Of a stretch of DNA of 64,000 nt, positions 9,573 through 17,532 are shown one piece after another. This DNA comes from Paenibacillus sp. HW567 (GTDB lineage: Bacteria > Bacillota > Bacilli > Paenibacillales > Paenibacillaceae), in NCBI RefSeq assembly GCF_000374185.1, contig NZ_KB910518.1:6309623-6373622 (forward strand), in the 5' to 3' direction. The stretch's first letter is position 1; each line of letters begins with the position of its first letter. The notes under the pieces were generated by a model. The model did not search any database. It had not been told where the DNA came from and saw only the letters and a list, made by a program, of their open reading frames with translations. The position numbers and the translations under genes were made by a program.

Positions 9573-9661
9573 TTAAAGCGTCTTCCTCTCCCTCACTATC
9601 GCCACAGGGTAATCTACAGTTGCGGGTAAATTTGGATAAACCGTAAGAAAGCGAACATAAC

Positions 9662-9707
9662 AAAAAACAGGTCAATCATGGTGATATCTGACCATAATCA
9701 ACCTGTT
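9662..9707 (-). terminator. Strong intrinsic terminator
   Basis: On the minus strand a 17-bp stem (AACAGGTTGATTATGGT against ACCATGATTGACCTGTT, with two G-U pairs) is followed by a T tract. There is no intact gene between it and the next terminator upstream, which supports loss of a gene here. Confidence 0.8.
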
Positions 9708-9862
9708 CATTGTAACGAAATAGCGTTATTTAGGTTATAAAATTAAAGCATCTTATGTGCGTACAACCGAAAGGGAGAAATCTTCATACAGGTATTACAT
9801 GGGTTATTTGTGTTATTAGGTGGATGATAAGTTCATTCGGCACTGGTAGCCCACCAATGAAA

Positions 9863-9898
9863 AAAACCTTGAAAGGCACGAAAGCCAATCAAGGTTTT
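9863..9898 (-). terminator. Intrinsic terminator after the toxin/immunity pair
   Basis: AAAACCTTGA and TCAAGGTTTT form a perfect 10-bp stem just downstream of the immunity gene stop at 9907. On the minus strand it ends in a run of T. Confidence 0.85.
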
Positions 9899-9906
9899 CA
9901 TTAACA

Positions 9907-10158
9907 TTAAGATTCAAATGTAGTTCTATCGGGGAAATGTCCATTTTCCCTAATGAAACAAATTGATAACTTTTGTGCTGCTCTGTCGAAATAAAATTTT
10001 GTTGAAATGTTCGGGTCAGGAATCGGGTCTAATTCGGCAAACTTCCTTGTTATTTTATTTAATTCAATTCTCCCCAAAACAATCTCATTCGGACCAAATT
10101 TATAAATAACCTTTTCCTCATCTTCCATTTCCTTAAGTAACAAAACGAATGAAGCCAA
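9907..10158 (-). CDS. Immunity protein paired with the LXG-type toxin
   Basis: A small cytosolic protein (83 residues from the TTG start) with no recognised catalytic motif. It ends in a pattern (FYFDRAAQKLSICFIRENGHFPDRTTF) seen in small immunity proteins downstream of Firmicute toxins. The frame is open from a GTG at 10188 that overlaps the toxin gene but has no ribosome site. AAGGAGG at 10174-10168 sits 9 nt before the in-frame TTG at 10158, so I take TTG as the real start. The gene then begins 17 nt after the toxin stop, in the same operon. It presumably binds and blocks the toxin's C-terminal domain. Family assignment is by context. Confidence 0.7.
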   Translation of the reverse strand: MASFVLLLKEMEDEEKVIYKFGPNEIVLGRIELNKITRKFAELDPIPDPNISTKFYFDRAAQKLSICFIRENGHFPDRTTFES

Positions 10159-10175
10159 TATATGTCTCCTCCTTA

Positions 10176-11912
10176 TTATGGATTCCACGGACGACCTGAT
10201 TCTAAAGTTTTATCATGTGCTGTCCTATAATTTGTTTTGAAGATTCCTTCGAATCTCGACTCAAACAATTCATGATTTAGTAAATCTATATCACTTTGTT
10301 TGTACGTCCCTTTTTGCAGTCGTTCCCAAGCTTGAGCAATATCATAATCAGCATCAAAGCGCCCAACACCATGGTCTTTTATATGTTCTTTGATAAACAA
10401 ATGCTCCCTTATTCTCTGAACCCTAGTCTCCTTCATACCAGTATTTCTTGTTATTGATGCTACATCCGTGGTTGAACTCCTAAAAGTATCGTACATTTCA
10501 TCGGCTTTATCAAGATTTCTTAAATATTCATCCGGGTCAAAAATATCAGATTTCCCACCTGTCTGAACTTTACCCGTCCCCTCAACCACCTGCTCTAGTG
10601 GCTTGATTGATTTTGGAGGAGGAATTTCGGGTATTCCCGTAACCGGCTCTTTTACACTAGGCCTTGGAATTCTAACTGATCCGTAAGGTAGCTTTAAATT
10701 TTTATTTATTTTGCCACGATAACCACTAATCCCTTGAAAATTATACATGATACCACTAATGATTATCGCATACGCTTGTATTTTAGATAGTTTTTCTCCG
10801 GTCCAATAATTATAACCCGCTATTGCCGCTTTCGTCTGTTCCTGTATGACATCCACACCCAGGGATTCTTGCTTTATTTTAATTTCTCCATTTTGAACCG
10901 CTTTCTGATAAGCAATACTCGCTTGGGCTGCTCTCTGGTCTGTGACTCCATTTTTACTTAGAACCCATGTGTTTCCTATTAATTTTTTATCATATTCACT
11001 AAAATCAAAGACTCCTTTATCGTCTAGGTCGGCACTCGCTTCTTTAATTTCCAGCCGTTTCCCGGCAAGTTGGCTCTTCGCCAAATCGCCTTGATCTCCC
11101 GGTTCCATCGCCATTCGCAACAGTAGAAGATACGTTTCATTCTGTACCAACGACACGTTACTGGTCGTGATCGACGGATCATAGTCACACGCCTTCACCG
11201 CCGGCTGCTTGAAGTGCGCGCTTAGATTTTTTCCCGCTTCATATTGAACCTTATCAACGCCCAGGGATTCCAGCTTCTTGCGTGCATCTTCCGCCAGCTT
11301 GTGCATCGCATTCATTTGCGGTTTATTTCCAAATGCCTGGTAGACCTCGTAGGCCGTTTGCGCCTTCGCGATCAAATTCCGCGCTTCATAGATATCGTTC
11401 AGCTTGCTTTGCGCTGCAATCCCCTCTATAGTTCCGAATCCAGACTTTTGGAGGATGTCCCGGAGTTTCTCTACTGCTGGATCTTTATCCAGCTCATCCC
11501 GTCCCATCAGGGTAGCAATCGTAGAGATCAGTTTCGTCGCTGCCTTCTGCGCAAAGGGTGGAACCGAAAACCTCCCTTGGCTTCCACTTCCTCCGAAACT
11601 TCCGAACATACCTGTAAAGAGGCTGAACTGCTGAGTGAGCTGGCTCGCTTGCCGTTTATTCTCCTCCTGAAGGCCTTGGACGCCCTTTACAGCCTGACGG
11701 ATGATATCTTCGAGCTTTTCGGCCTCTACCGTTAGCTCATTGATCAGCACCTGGGCCTGTACCAGGTCTTGTCCCAATGGAATGCCACCCCAGTTGTTGG
11801 CTTGGCCTTTTAGTTGCATGTACAGCAGATTCGTGTCCTGGCTCACCTGGCCTATTTTCGTTCGCAGGCGTTCGACCTCATCTGCATTAAATATTAGCTT
11901 TGTTGAAGGCAT
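10176..11912 (-). CDS. WXG/LXG-type polymorphic toxin, likely T7SS-exported
   Basis: A 578-residue protein without a signal peptide. Residues 1-100 are a helical WXG100/LXG-like export region with an N-W-G-G turn near residue 41 and coiled-coil flanks. The middle is helical. Residues about 365-400 (AGYNYWTGEKLSKIQAY) resemble a pre-toxin TG linker. The last ~85 residues (HLFIKEHIKDHGVGRF, DIDLLNHELFESRFEGIF, NYRTAHDKT) form a separate His/Asp/Glu-rich domain, probably the toxic tip; its activity is unknown to me. AGGGGGA precedes the ATG. The 3' half is visibly more AT-rich than the 5' half, which fits tip exchange. An immunity gene follows directly. No T7SS machinery gene is in the window, so export depends on genes elsewhere. 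Confidence 0.8.
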   Translation of the reverse strand: MPSTKLIFNADEVERLRTKIGQVSQDTNLLYMQLKGQANNWGGIPLGQDLVQAQVLINELTVEAEKLEDIIRQAVKGVQGLQEENKRQASQLTQQFSLFTGMFGSFGGSGSQGRFSVPPFAQKAATKLISTIATLMGRDELDKDPAVEKLRDILQKSGFGTIEGIAAQSKLNDIYEARNLIAKAQTAYEVYQAFGNKPQMNAMHKLAEDARKKLESLGVDKVQYEAGKNLSAHFKQPAVKACDYDPSITTSNVSLVQNETYLLLLRMAMEPGDQGDLAKSQLAGKRLEIKEASADLDDKGVFDFSEYDKKLIGNTWVLSKNGVTDQRAAQASIAYQKAVQNGEIKIKQESLGVDVIQEQTKAAIAGYNYWTGEKLSKIQAYAIIISGIMYNFQGISGYRGKINKNLKLPYGSVRIPRPSVKEPVTGIPEIPPPKSIKPLEQVVEGTGKVQTGGKSDIFDPDEYLRNLDKADEMYDTFRSSTTDVASITRNTGMKETRVQRIREHLFIKEHIKDHGVGRFDADYDIAQAWERLQKGTYKQSDIDLLNHELFESRFEGIFKTNYRTAHDKTLESGRPWNP

Positions 11913-12069
11913 GCGTTCCCCCTGATTCTTAAGTATTTAGTTGATATGATCTCTGCCCGTTTACCGTTCATAGGGCTGATTACCCCGGTAGCTTCACTAC
12001 AATAACAGACTTCAGAATAGAAGCGAGGTTTGGGCAGTACAGCCAAGTAGTTTTTTTGCTATTATTCAC

Positions 12070-12083
12070 TGCAATATATTGCA
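12070..12083. promoter_or_regulatory. Perfect palindrome, possible operator
   Basis: TGCAATATATTGCA is its own reverse complement and lies 158 nt upstream of the toxin ATG, in an AT-rich region. It could be a regulator site for the toxin operon. Confidence 0.35.
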
Positions 12084-12193
12084 AAATATATTAGAACTAT
12101 CCCTTTACTATCGGATTTATTTTCCAATTCGTTTATAATCGGCTTACACTTATGGGGACTGGATGCGTCTGGTCCTCTTTTAATTTTTTTAAA

Positions 12194-12246
12194 AAACAGA
12201 TCACAGTAATAAGCGAGATTTTCTCGAATAATTACTGTGATCTGTT
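12194..12246 (-). terminator. Intrinsic terminator of the efflux / two-component operon
   Basis: AAACAGATCACAGTAAT and ATTACTGTGATCTGTTT form a perfect 17-bp stem with an inner CGAGA/TCTCG pair. On the minus strand it is followed by a T tract, about 40 nt after the response regulator stop. Confidence 0.9.
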
Positions 12247-12284
12247 TGGTTTAAGTATTACTTTGAACACTGATACCCCATACC

Positions 12285-12980
12285 TCAAGGCTTGAACCGG
12301 TACCCGGCTCCCCAGACTGTCTGAATATACTTCGGATTGCCCGGGTCCTCTTCGATTTTGTCGCGGAGCCTGTTGATATGCACGGCTACTGTGGCATTAT
12401 CGCCTACGGCATCATAACCCCAAATCCGCTCGTATAATGAGTCCTTGCTGAACACGATGTCCGCATTGACCACAAGAAAATATAAAAGATCAAATTCCTT
12501 TTTCTTCAAATCCAGCTCGCGCCCTTTAAGATAAGCTCGATGCGACTGGGTATTGATGACGAACGGTCCCATTTCAATGCTGCTGTTCTGGGCCATCGTC
12601 ACATTTCCGCCCTTGAGGCGTTCATATTGTGCCAGGTTGGATTTGACCCGGGCGACCAGCTCACTTGGAGAAAAGGGCTTGATGATATAATCATCGGCTC
12701 CGAGTCCCAGACCGCGGATTTTATCAATATCCTCTTGCTTGGCTGTAACCATCAGGATCGGAATATCGAGCTTGTCTCTGAGCTTGCGGCACACGGAAAA
12801 ACCATCCTCGCCCGGCAGCATCAGATCGAGCAGAACGAGTTGAAATTGTCCCGAAAGCGCCTTTTCTACCCCGGTTATCCCGTCTTCGGCGATCTCCACC
12901 GCAAACTGGTTAATTTCCAAGTAGTCACGCTCTATCGAAGCGATGGCGCTGTCATCTTCAATTATTAATATTTTCTTCAT
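12285..12980 (-). CDS. OmpR-family response regulator
   Basis: A 231-residue regulator with receiver domain (E8/D9/D10 acidic patch, phosphoacceptor Asp at about residue 52 in LVLLDLMLPGEDG, Lys in IIKPF) and a C-terminal winged helix ending in IQTVWGAGYRFKP. I chose the ATG at 12980, which overlaps the kinase stop by ATGA; upstream in-frame codons belong to the kinase gene. It is the last gene of a minus-strand unit that also encodes an ABC efflux complex and a large secreted protein. It is most likely their activator through the partner kinase. Direct repeats upstream of the unit (20180-20197) are a candidate binding site. Confidence 0.93.
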   Translation of the reverse strand: MKKILIIEDDSAIASIERDYLEINQFAVEIAEDGITGVEKALSGQFQLVLLDLMLPGEDGFSVCRKLRDKLDIPILMVTAKQEDIDKIRGLGLGADDYIIKPFSPSELVARVKSNLAQYERLKGGNVTMAQNSSIEMGPFVINTQSHRAYLKGRELDLKKKEFDLLYFLVVNADIVFSKDSLYERIWGYDAVGDNATVAVHINRLRDKIEEDPGNPKYIQTVWGAGYRFKP

Positions 12981-14428
12981 GCTATAGCCCCTTTGCTTAG
13001 AACTGGCAGCTTGATCACCATACATAAACCGCCCGCCGGAGAGGGCTCAGCATGGATACTTCCGCCCATCCGGTCCACTGCCTTTGCCGTTATCGCAAGT
13101 CCTAATCCGCTGCCTTTATTCGGATTTTTGCGCGAAGGATCGCTGCGGTAGAACACATCAAACAATTTATCCAGGGCTTCCACCGGCACACCAGGCCCAT
13201 CATCGTCCACATAGATCAAGACCTCGTTACCCTTGACCTCAGTACGTATGCTTACATGACCTTGCTCTTTAATTTTATATTTCAGGCTATTTTCCAGAAG
13301 GTTAGTAAAGATGCTGTTAAGCTGAACCGGATCTGCAAAGATAAGCACGTGGTCTGCTGCCAGAGCAGTGACGCTCACTTCCAGCCCGTTCTCTCTATAT
13401 TCTTCAGCGGTAGCTTTAACTAGCGACAATATCTCCTGATTAACTTCCAGCGCTTCCGGGTCGTACGGATAATCCCCCAGGTCCATTTTTGAAAATAAAA
13501 AGATTTTGGCCACCATCCGGTCGATGTCCTCGGCTTTGGTTTTAATCATGCGGATATAGTTGATTTGAGACTCCCGTGTCTGGGCCACGCCATCCAATAA
13601 GCCTTCTGAATAGGCCCGGACCGAGGTTAGCGGAGAGCGGAGATCATGGGATATTCCGGCAAGAAGCTCTTTCCGGTTCTCCTCCTGTTTCTGTATAAGC
13701 TGTACAGATTCTTTGAGGCGTACAGCCATATCATTAAAATCCTCGCAAACGGAGGCGAATTCATCCTTGTTCTCGTACCGGATTCTAACATCCAGATTGC
13801 CGTCCCTGAGCTGATGAACGCCGTCCACCAAAGTATCCAGGGGCTGCTTAATCCGCTTGAACACAAAGCGGGTAAGAAACCGGTTCGTTAAGACAATGGC
13901 GGCTATGGTGCCCACGAAGAATAAAATACCCAGAATAATGATCTCAGGCGGGACTTCATCATAATTGTAATCAGATATGATGTTGTAAATGATCACGGTA
14001 TACGTTGTGCCGTTTACGTTCATCTTCTCTGCGTACACTTCTTCGTTTTTGAGGGAGGCGGAGCCTTCCCCGTGCAATGCCCAAATCGCCTTAGTAAGCT
14101 CTCCCGAATACTGGCTGTGAAGAGTTCCGAAGCTGAATAGACTCTTTTCCGAAGAGTAAATATCCAGACTCAGCTCATTTTTTTCCAATATCTTCTCCAG
14201 CGCTGCCTTATTTTTGTCCCGTTTCTGTTCGTTTCCGTTCTCAAGAAATTGCTTGGCTCTCTGAATCAGATCGCCGCGCGAGTCAAAGAACTGATTATCT
14301 TTTTGAACGCTGTCCTGCGAGGCTCGAAAAATAATCTCCCCGCCCACAAAGATGATAAGCAGTGAAATGAGCACAGGAATTACAATCATCAGGATATTTG
14401 AAATGAACAAGCGCCGCTTAATGGTCAT
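12977..14428 (-). CDS. Membrane sensor histidine kinase
   Basis: A 483-residue kinase with a transmembrane segment at about residues 9-31, an extracellular sensor of about 120 residues, a second transmembrane segment near 160-180, HAMP, HisKA (H in AGISHDLRSPLTSVRAY) and HATPase (NLLENSLKYK, DDGPGVP, GSGLGLAITAKAV). It overlaps the response regulator start by 4 nt and starts 67 nt after the permease stop. It is probably the envelope-stress or drug sensor for the ABC efflux genes upstream in the same unit. The ribosome site is AGGAAGGG, rather far from the ATG at 14428. Confidence 0.92.
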   Translation of the reverse strand: MTIKRRLFISNILMIVIPVLISLLIIFVGGEIIFRASQDSVQKDNQFFDSRGDLIQRAKQFLENGNEQKRDKNKAALEKILEKNELSLDIYSSEKSLFSFGTLHSQYSGELTKAIWALHGEGSASLKNEEVYAEKMNVNGTTYTVIIYNIISDYNYDEVPPEIIILGILFFVGTIAAIVLTNRFLTRFVFKRIKQPLDTLVDGVHQLRDGNLDVRIRYENKDEFASVCEDFNDMAVRLKESVQLIQKQEENRKELLAGISHDLRSPLTSVRAYSEGLLDGVAQTRESQINYIRMIKTKAEDIDRMVAKIFLFSKMDLGDYPYDPEALEVNQEILSLVKATAEEYRENGLEVSVTALAADHVLIFADPVQLNSIFTNLLENSLKYKIKEQGHVSIRTEVKGNEVLIYVDDDGPGVPVEALDKLFDVFYRSDPSRKNPNKGSGLGLAITAKAVDRMGGSIHAEPSPAGGLCMVIKLPVLSKGAIA

Positions 14429-14495
14429 ACCATTTCCCAGTCCCTTCCTGTAGCCGTTTCTACTTGTTCAATCATATCATAATACCCCTGGATCA

Positions 14496-15668
14496 TTAGT
14501 CCGTGCGCAGTGCATAAATCGGCCGTAGCCGTGCTGCTTTGTTGGCTGGCAATAGTCCGAAGAATACACCGATGAAGAGGGAGAACAAGAACGATATCGT
14601 GACCATATTCCACGCATAGCCCACCTGCAGTGAAGTGAACTTTCCGATTAACCAAGTGAAGCCTAATCCGACACCAATTCCTATTACACCGCCAAGGGTG
14701 CTTAAGAAGATGGACTCAATCATGAACTGCAATAACACATCCCGCTTTTTAGCACCAATGGCTTTGCGGATGCCGATTTCCCTTGTCCGTTCGTTGACCG
14801 AGACAATCATGATATTCATGATCCCGATACCGCCGACAATCAGGGAAATTCCGGCAATCCCTGCGAGTCCGATCGAAAGGGTGTTGGTGGTTTTTTTGAC
14901 CGTGTCCATCATTTCTTTGGAATCAAAAATGCTGTAGGAATCCTTGGCTTTCAGGAACTTCTTATCCAGGACTGCTCCAATGCTTGTCTTGACGGGCGTA
15001 ACCTCTTTATCGCTCAGTGCCTTGACGGTAAAATTCTGGATGCCTTTGCTCTGGAGCAGCCGTTCAGCCGAAGCTAAGGGGATGAGAATTTTGTCATCGT
15101 TAGATCCGGTAAGTGACGTGCCTTTGGTCTGCAATAAGCCAACGATCTTGAAGGTATTGCCATTAAGCTGTATATCCTGGCCCACCGGATTCTCCGTGCC
15201 GTACAGCTTCTTGGCAGTGGACGAGCCGATCAGCGCTACCTTTTGGCGGTACTGGTTATCTATCTCCAGCAGGAATCTGCCGGACTGAACATGAAAATCT
15301 CTCACCTTCTCGTAGCTCGGCGTAATCCCTTCGAGCGGGACGGTTTTATTCTTGGTGCGGTATTTGGCTGTAACGTTGCTGCTGATGCTGGGGGAGACGA
15401 GATCTACGCCGGGAAGCTTGGCATAGGCCATCACCTCGTCATAATCCAGCGAGTTGACGGCTCCCCGCCCTGTGATCATAACCGACAACTGGTTCGTGCC
15501 CAGATCGCTTAGCTGACCCGAAATCTGGCCGGTGACACCCTGTCCGACTGAGACCAGCAGGATGACGGAGGATACGCCGATGATAATTCCCAGCATTGTA
15601 AGAAACGAACGAACCTTGTTGCCGATGATGCTCATGAGCGCCATGCGTATGCTTTGAAAAAAGATCAT
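14496..15668 (-). CDS. MacB-like ABC transporter permease
   Basis: A 390-residue FtsX/MacB-type permease. It has one N-terminal transmembrane helix (FLTMLGIIIGVSSVILLVSV), a large extracellular MacB core domain of about 220 residues, then three C-terminal helices from about residue 265, including the typical VNERTREIGIRKAIGAKKRD loop. In Gram-positive bacteria such permeases work with a separate ATPase and a membrane-fusion-like adaptor to expel peptides, antibiotics or other envelope-active substrates by a mechanotransmission mechanism. The ATG overlaps the ATPase stop by 4 nt (ATGA), which shows translational coupling. The substrate is unknown. Confidence 0.93.
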   Translation of the reverse strand: MIFFQSIRMALMSIIGNKVRSFLTMLGIIIGVSSVILLVSVGQGVTGQISGQLSDLGTNQLSVMITGRGAVNSLDYDEVMAYAKLPGVDLVSPSISSNVTAKYRTKNKTVPLEGITPSYEKVRDFHVQSGRFLLEIDNQYRQKVALIGSSTAKKLYGTENPVGQDIQLNGNTFKIVGLLQTKGTSLTGSNDDKILIPLASAERLLQSKGIQNFTVKALSDKEVTPVKTSIGAVLDKKFLKAKDSYSIFDSKEMMDTVKKTTNTLSIGLAGIAGISLIVGGIGIMNIMIVSVNERTREIGIRKAIGAKKRDVLLQFMIESIFLSTLGGVIGIGVGLGFTWLIGKFTSLQVGYAWNMVTISFLFSLFIGVFFGLLPANKAARLRPIYALRTD

Positions 15669-16360
15669 TCGTCATTTCTCCGATCCTCTACCAGATTTCC
15701 ATCCTGAATCCGGATGACCCGTTTCGCCTGCTTGGCAATCTCCAGATCATGCGTAATCAGAATAATCGTATGCCCCTGGGCATTCAGCATCTTGATCATC
15801 TGCATCACCTCTTGCCCTGTCTTCGTATCCAGCGCTCCGGTTGGTTCATCCGCAAGAAGCATAGGGGGATTGCCCGCGAGCGCTCTGGCGATGGCTACCC
15901 GCTGCTGCTGCCCCCCGGACAGCTCGCTCGGACGGTGATGCAGCCGTTCGTGAAGCCCTACCTTTTCCAGTGCCGCCTCGGCCAGCTTTCTTCTTTCCCG
16001 GTGGGCCATGCCCCGGTAAATCAGAGGCAGCTCTACATTTTCTACAGCGGAGAGCTTCGGCAAGAGGTTAAAGTTCTGAAAGATAAATCCGATTTTCTCA
16101 TTGCGGATTTTCGCCATACGGTTGTCTGATAGCTTCCTGACATCCTGCCCGTCCAGAGAATAGCTTCCTTCATTTGAAAGGTCCAGGCAGCCGATCATGT
16201 TCATGAGCGTTGATTTACCTGACCCTGACGGGCCGATGATTGCCACAAATTCTCCGTGGGTGATTGTGAACGAGATGCCCTTTAATACCGTCATCCGTTC
16301 GCCTGCCATCGTATAGCCGTGGACCATATTTTCAATCTGAATCAAGGGTTCACTGCTCAT
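15665..16360 (-). CDS. MacB/LolD-type ABC transporter ATPase
   Basis: A 231-residue nucleotide-binding subunit with Walker A GPSGSGKST, Q-loop NFNLLPKLSAVENVELPL, signature LSGGQQQRVAIARAL, Walker B MLLADEPTGALD and H-loop LITHD. It powers the permease encoded next, with which it overlaps by 4 nt, and it overlaps the adaptor gene upstream by the same ATGA arrangement. Length and motifs are normal for the MacB/LolD/SalX class. Confidence 0.95.
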   Translation of the reverse strand: MSSEPLIQIENMVHGYTMAGERMTVLKGISFTITHGEFVAIIGPSGSGKSTLMNMIGCLDLSNEGSYSLDGQDVRKLSDNRMAKIRNEKIGFIFQNFNLLPKLSAVENVELPLIYRGMAHRERRKLAEAALEKVGLHERLHHRPSELSGGQQQRVAIARALAGNPPMLLADEPTGALDTKTGQEVMQMIKMLNAQGHTIILITHDLEIAKQAKRVIRIQDGNLVEDRRNDE

Positions 16361-17532
16361 AGTCCACCGCCTCCGGCCGGAGCGTCTCCGCCGTTTCCGC
16401 TGTCTTCCCCGCCTCCGCCGAAGAAGCCCTGATCCTGGGAAGCCGGGCTTGCGCCGCTAGGCGCGATTACGGTCGGAATCACCACCTGATCCCCGAGCTT
16501 CAGCCCGCTGGTGATCTCAATCTGGCTCTCATCGTGAACGCCGACTTTGACTTCTTTTTCTTCAGGTACAGGGGTCATGTCCGGGCTCGTTGTCTTCGCC
16601 GTAGTGTCCAACACCTGAACGAAGTACTTGTCGCCCCTCTGGGTCACGGATTCAATAGGAAGCACCAGAATCCCCTTCTTCTCTTCGATTTGAATCGTCC
16701 CCTGCGCCGACATTCCGGCCTTTACAGCACTGGGATCGGTTAGGCGGATTGTAACATCAAACAGGGATACACCGTTTGTAACCTTGCCTTCATCTGCAAT
16801 TGCGACCACTTTGCCGGAGTAGAGCTTATTCGCCAGAGCATCCAGCTTAACCGTTGCCGCCATTCCCAGCGCGATCTTCGGGATATCCAGCTCATCAACC
16901 CGGATGGTAGCGCTCAGATTCTTATAGTCGGTAATCTTGAAGGCTTCCGCGCCGCTCATGACCGCTCCGCCTGAAGATACGCTTATCTTGGTAACCGTTC
17001 CATCCATCGGCGCGGCCAATGGGGCATGAGGTGCCTGATCCTTGTGCAGCGCGGCAATTTCAGCCTCAGTCGCCGTGATATCCTCCTTGGATCTTTCAAT
17101 AGCCAGCTTCGCCGTGTCCACTTCGCCTTGCGCCGCACCATCCATTACAAGCTTCTTATACTGGTCCTGCTTGTCCTGGAGCGCGTTCTGATTCTGCCTT
17201 AGCGTGTTAAGCTGCTGCCGCAGGCTGGTGTCCACATTTGTCGCTTTGTACGTCATCAAGACCTGGCCTTTCTTAATCCGCGTATTTGTGTTGACCAATA
17301 CCCGGGCCACGTTCCCCTGATCCTTGGCGAAGACCGTTTCTGAGTGTGTAGCTTTGACAGAGCCGGAGCCTTTGACAATGACAGAGATGTCTCCCTTTTG
17401 CACCGCAGTTGTTTTGACGGTTACCTCGTCTTGTTGCTTGCTTTTGTCTGGCGATAAGGTATATACCGCCGTACCTGTTGCCACAATTGCGATGATTACA
17501 GCCGATATCCAGACCCCTTTTTTTATCTTCAT
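16357..17532 (-). CDS. MacA-like efflux adaptor (HlyD family)
   Basis: A 391-residue protein anchored by one N-terminal transmembrane helix (GVWISAVIIAIVATGTAVYTL). It has split lipoyl/barrel-sandwich halves around an alpha hairpin (residues about 100-165) and a beta-barrel domain, the layout of MacA/HlyD adaptors. The C-terminus is an unusual Gly-rich tail (GFFGGGGEDSGNGGDAP). In a Gram-positive cell it would stand on the outer face of the membrane and link the permease to the cell wall or to a partner, plausibly the secreted protein encoded just upstream. The start overlaps that gene's stop, and this stop overlaps the ATPase start. Confidence 0.92.
   Translation of the reverse strand: MKIKKGVWISAVIIAIVATGTAVYTLSPDKSKQQDEVTVKTTAVQKGDISVIVKGSGSVKATHSETVFAKDQGNVARVLVNTNTRIKKGQVLMTYKATNVDTSLRQQLNTLRQNQNALQDKQDQYKKLVMDGAAQGEVDTAKLAIERSKEDITATEAEIAALHKDQAPHAPLAAPMDGTVTKISVSSGGAVMSGAEAFKITDYKNLSATIRVDELDIPKIALGMAATVKLDALANKLYSGKVVAIADEGKVTNGVSLFDVTIRLTDPSAVKAGMSAQGTIQIEEKKGILVLPIESVTQRGDKYFVQVLDTTAKTTSPDMTPVPEEKEVKVGVHDESQIEITSGLKLGDQVVIPTVIAPSGASPASQDQGFFGGGGEDSGNGGDAPAGGGGL

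Larger units (their letters stand above)
9573..9906. other. Intergenic stretch with two minus-strand terminators
   Basis: About 330 nt with no gene I can support. It holds two strong minus-strand terminators (listed separately). The segment between them and the toxin tail has short frames in all directions and may be eroded cassette DNA. Confidence 0.5.
11913..12284. other. Intergenic region upstream of the toxin gene
   Basis: About 370 nt without a supported gene. It holds the toxin promoter region, a perfect 14-bp palindrome at 12070-12083 and, at its right end, the terminator of the next operon. A TATAAT on the plus strand near 12133 and a weak GGGGAC/GTCCTC hairpin with T run near 12155-12190 could make a very short plus-strand transcript. 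I do not call it a gene. Confidence 0.5.

Noticed and set aside
9573..9906. Possible insertion-sequence remnant
   Set aside because: No transposase segment, terminal inverted repeat or target duplication could be recognised; the hairpins are better explained as terminators.
12125..12190. A small RNA gene on the plus strand (TATAAT near 12133, weak hairpin, T run)
   Set aside because: No convincing -35, the stem is only about six pairs, and the T run overlaps the terminator of the opposite operon.
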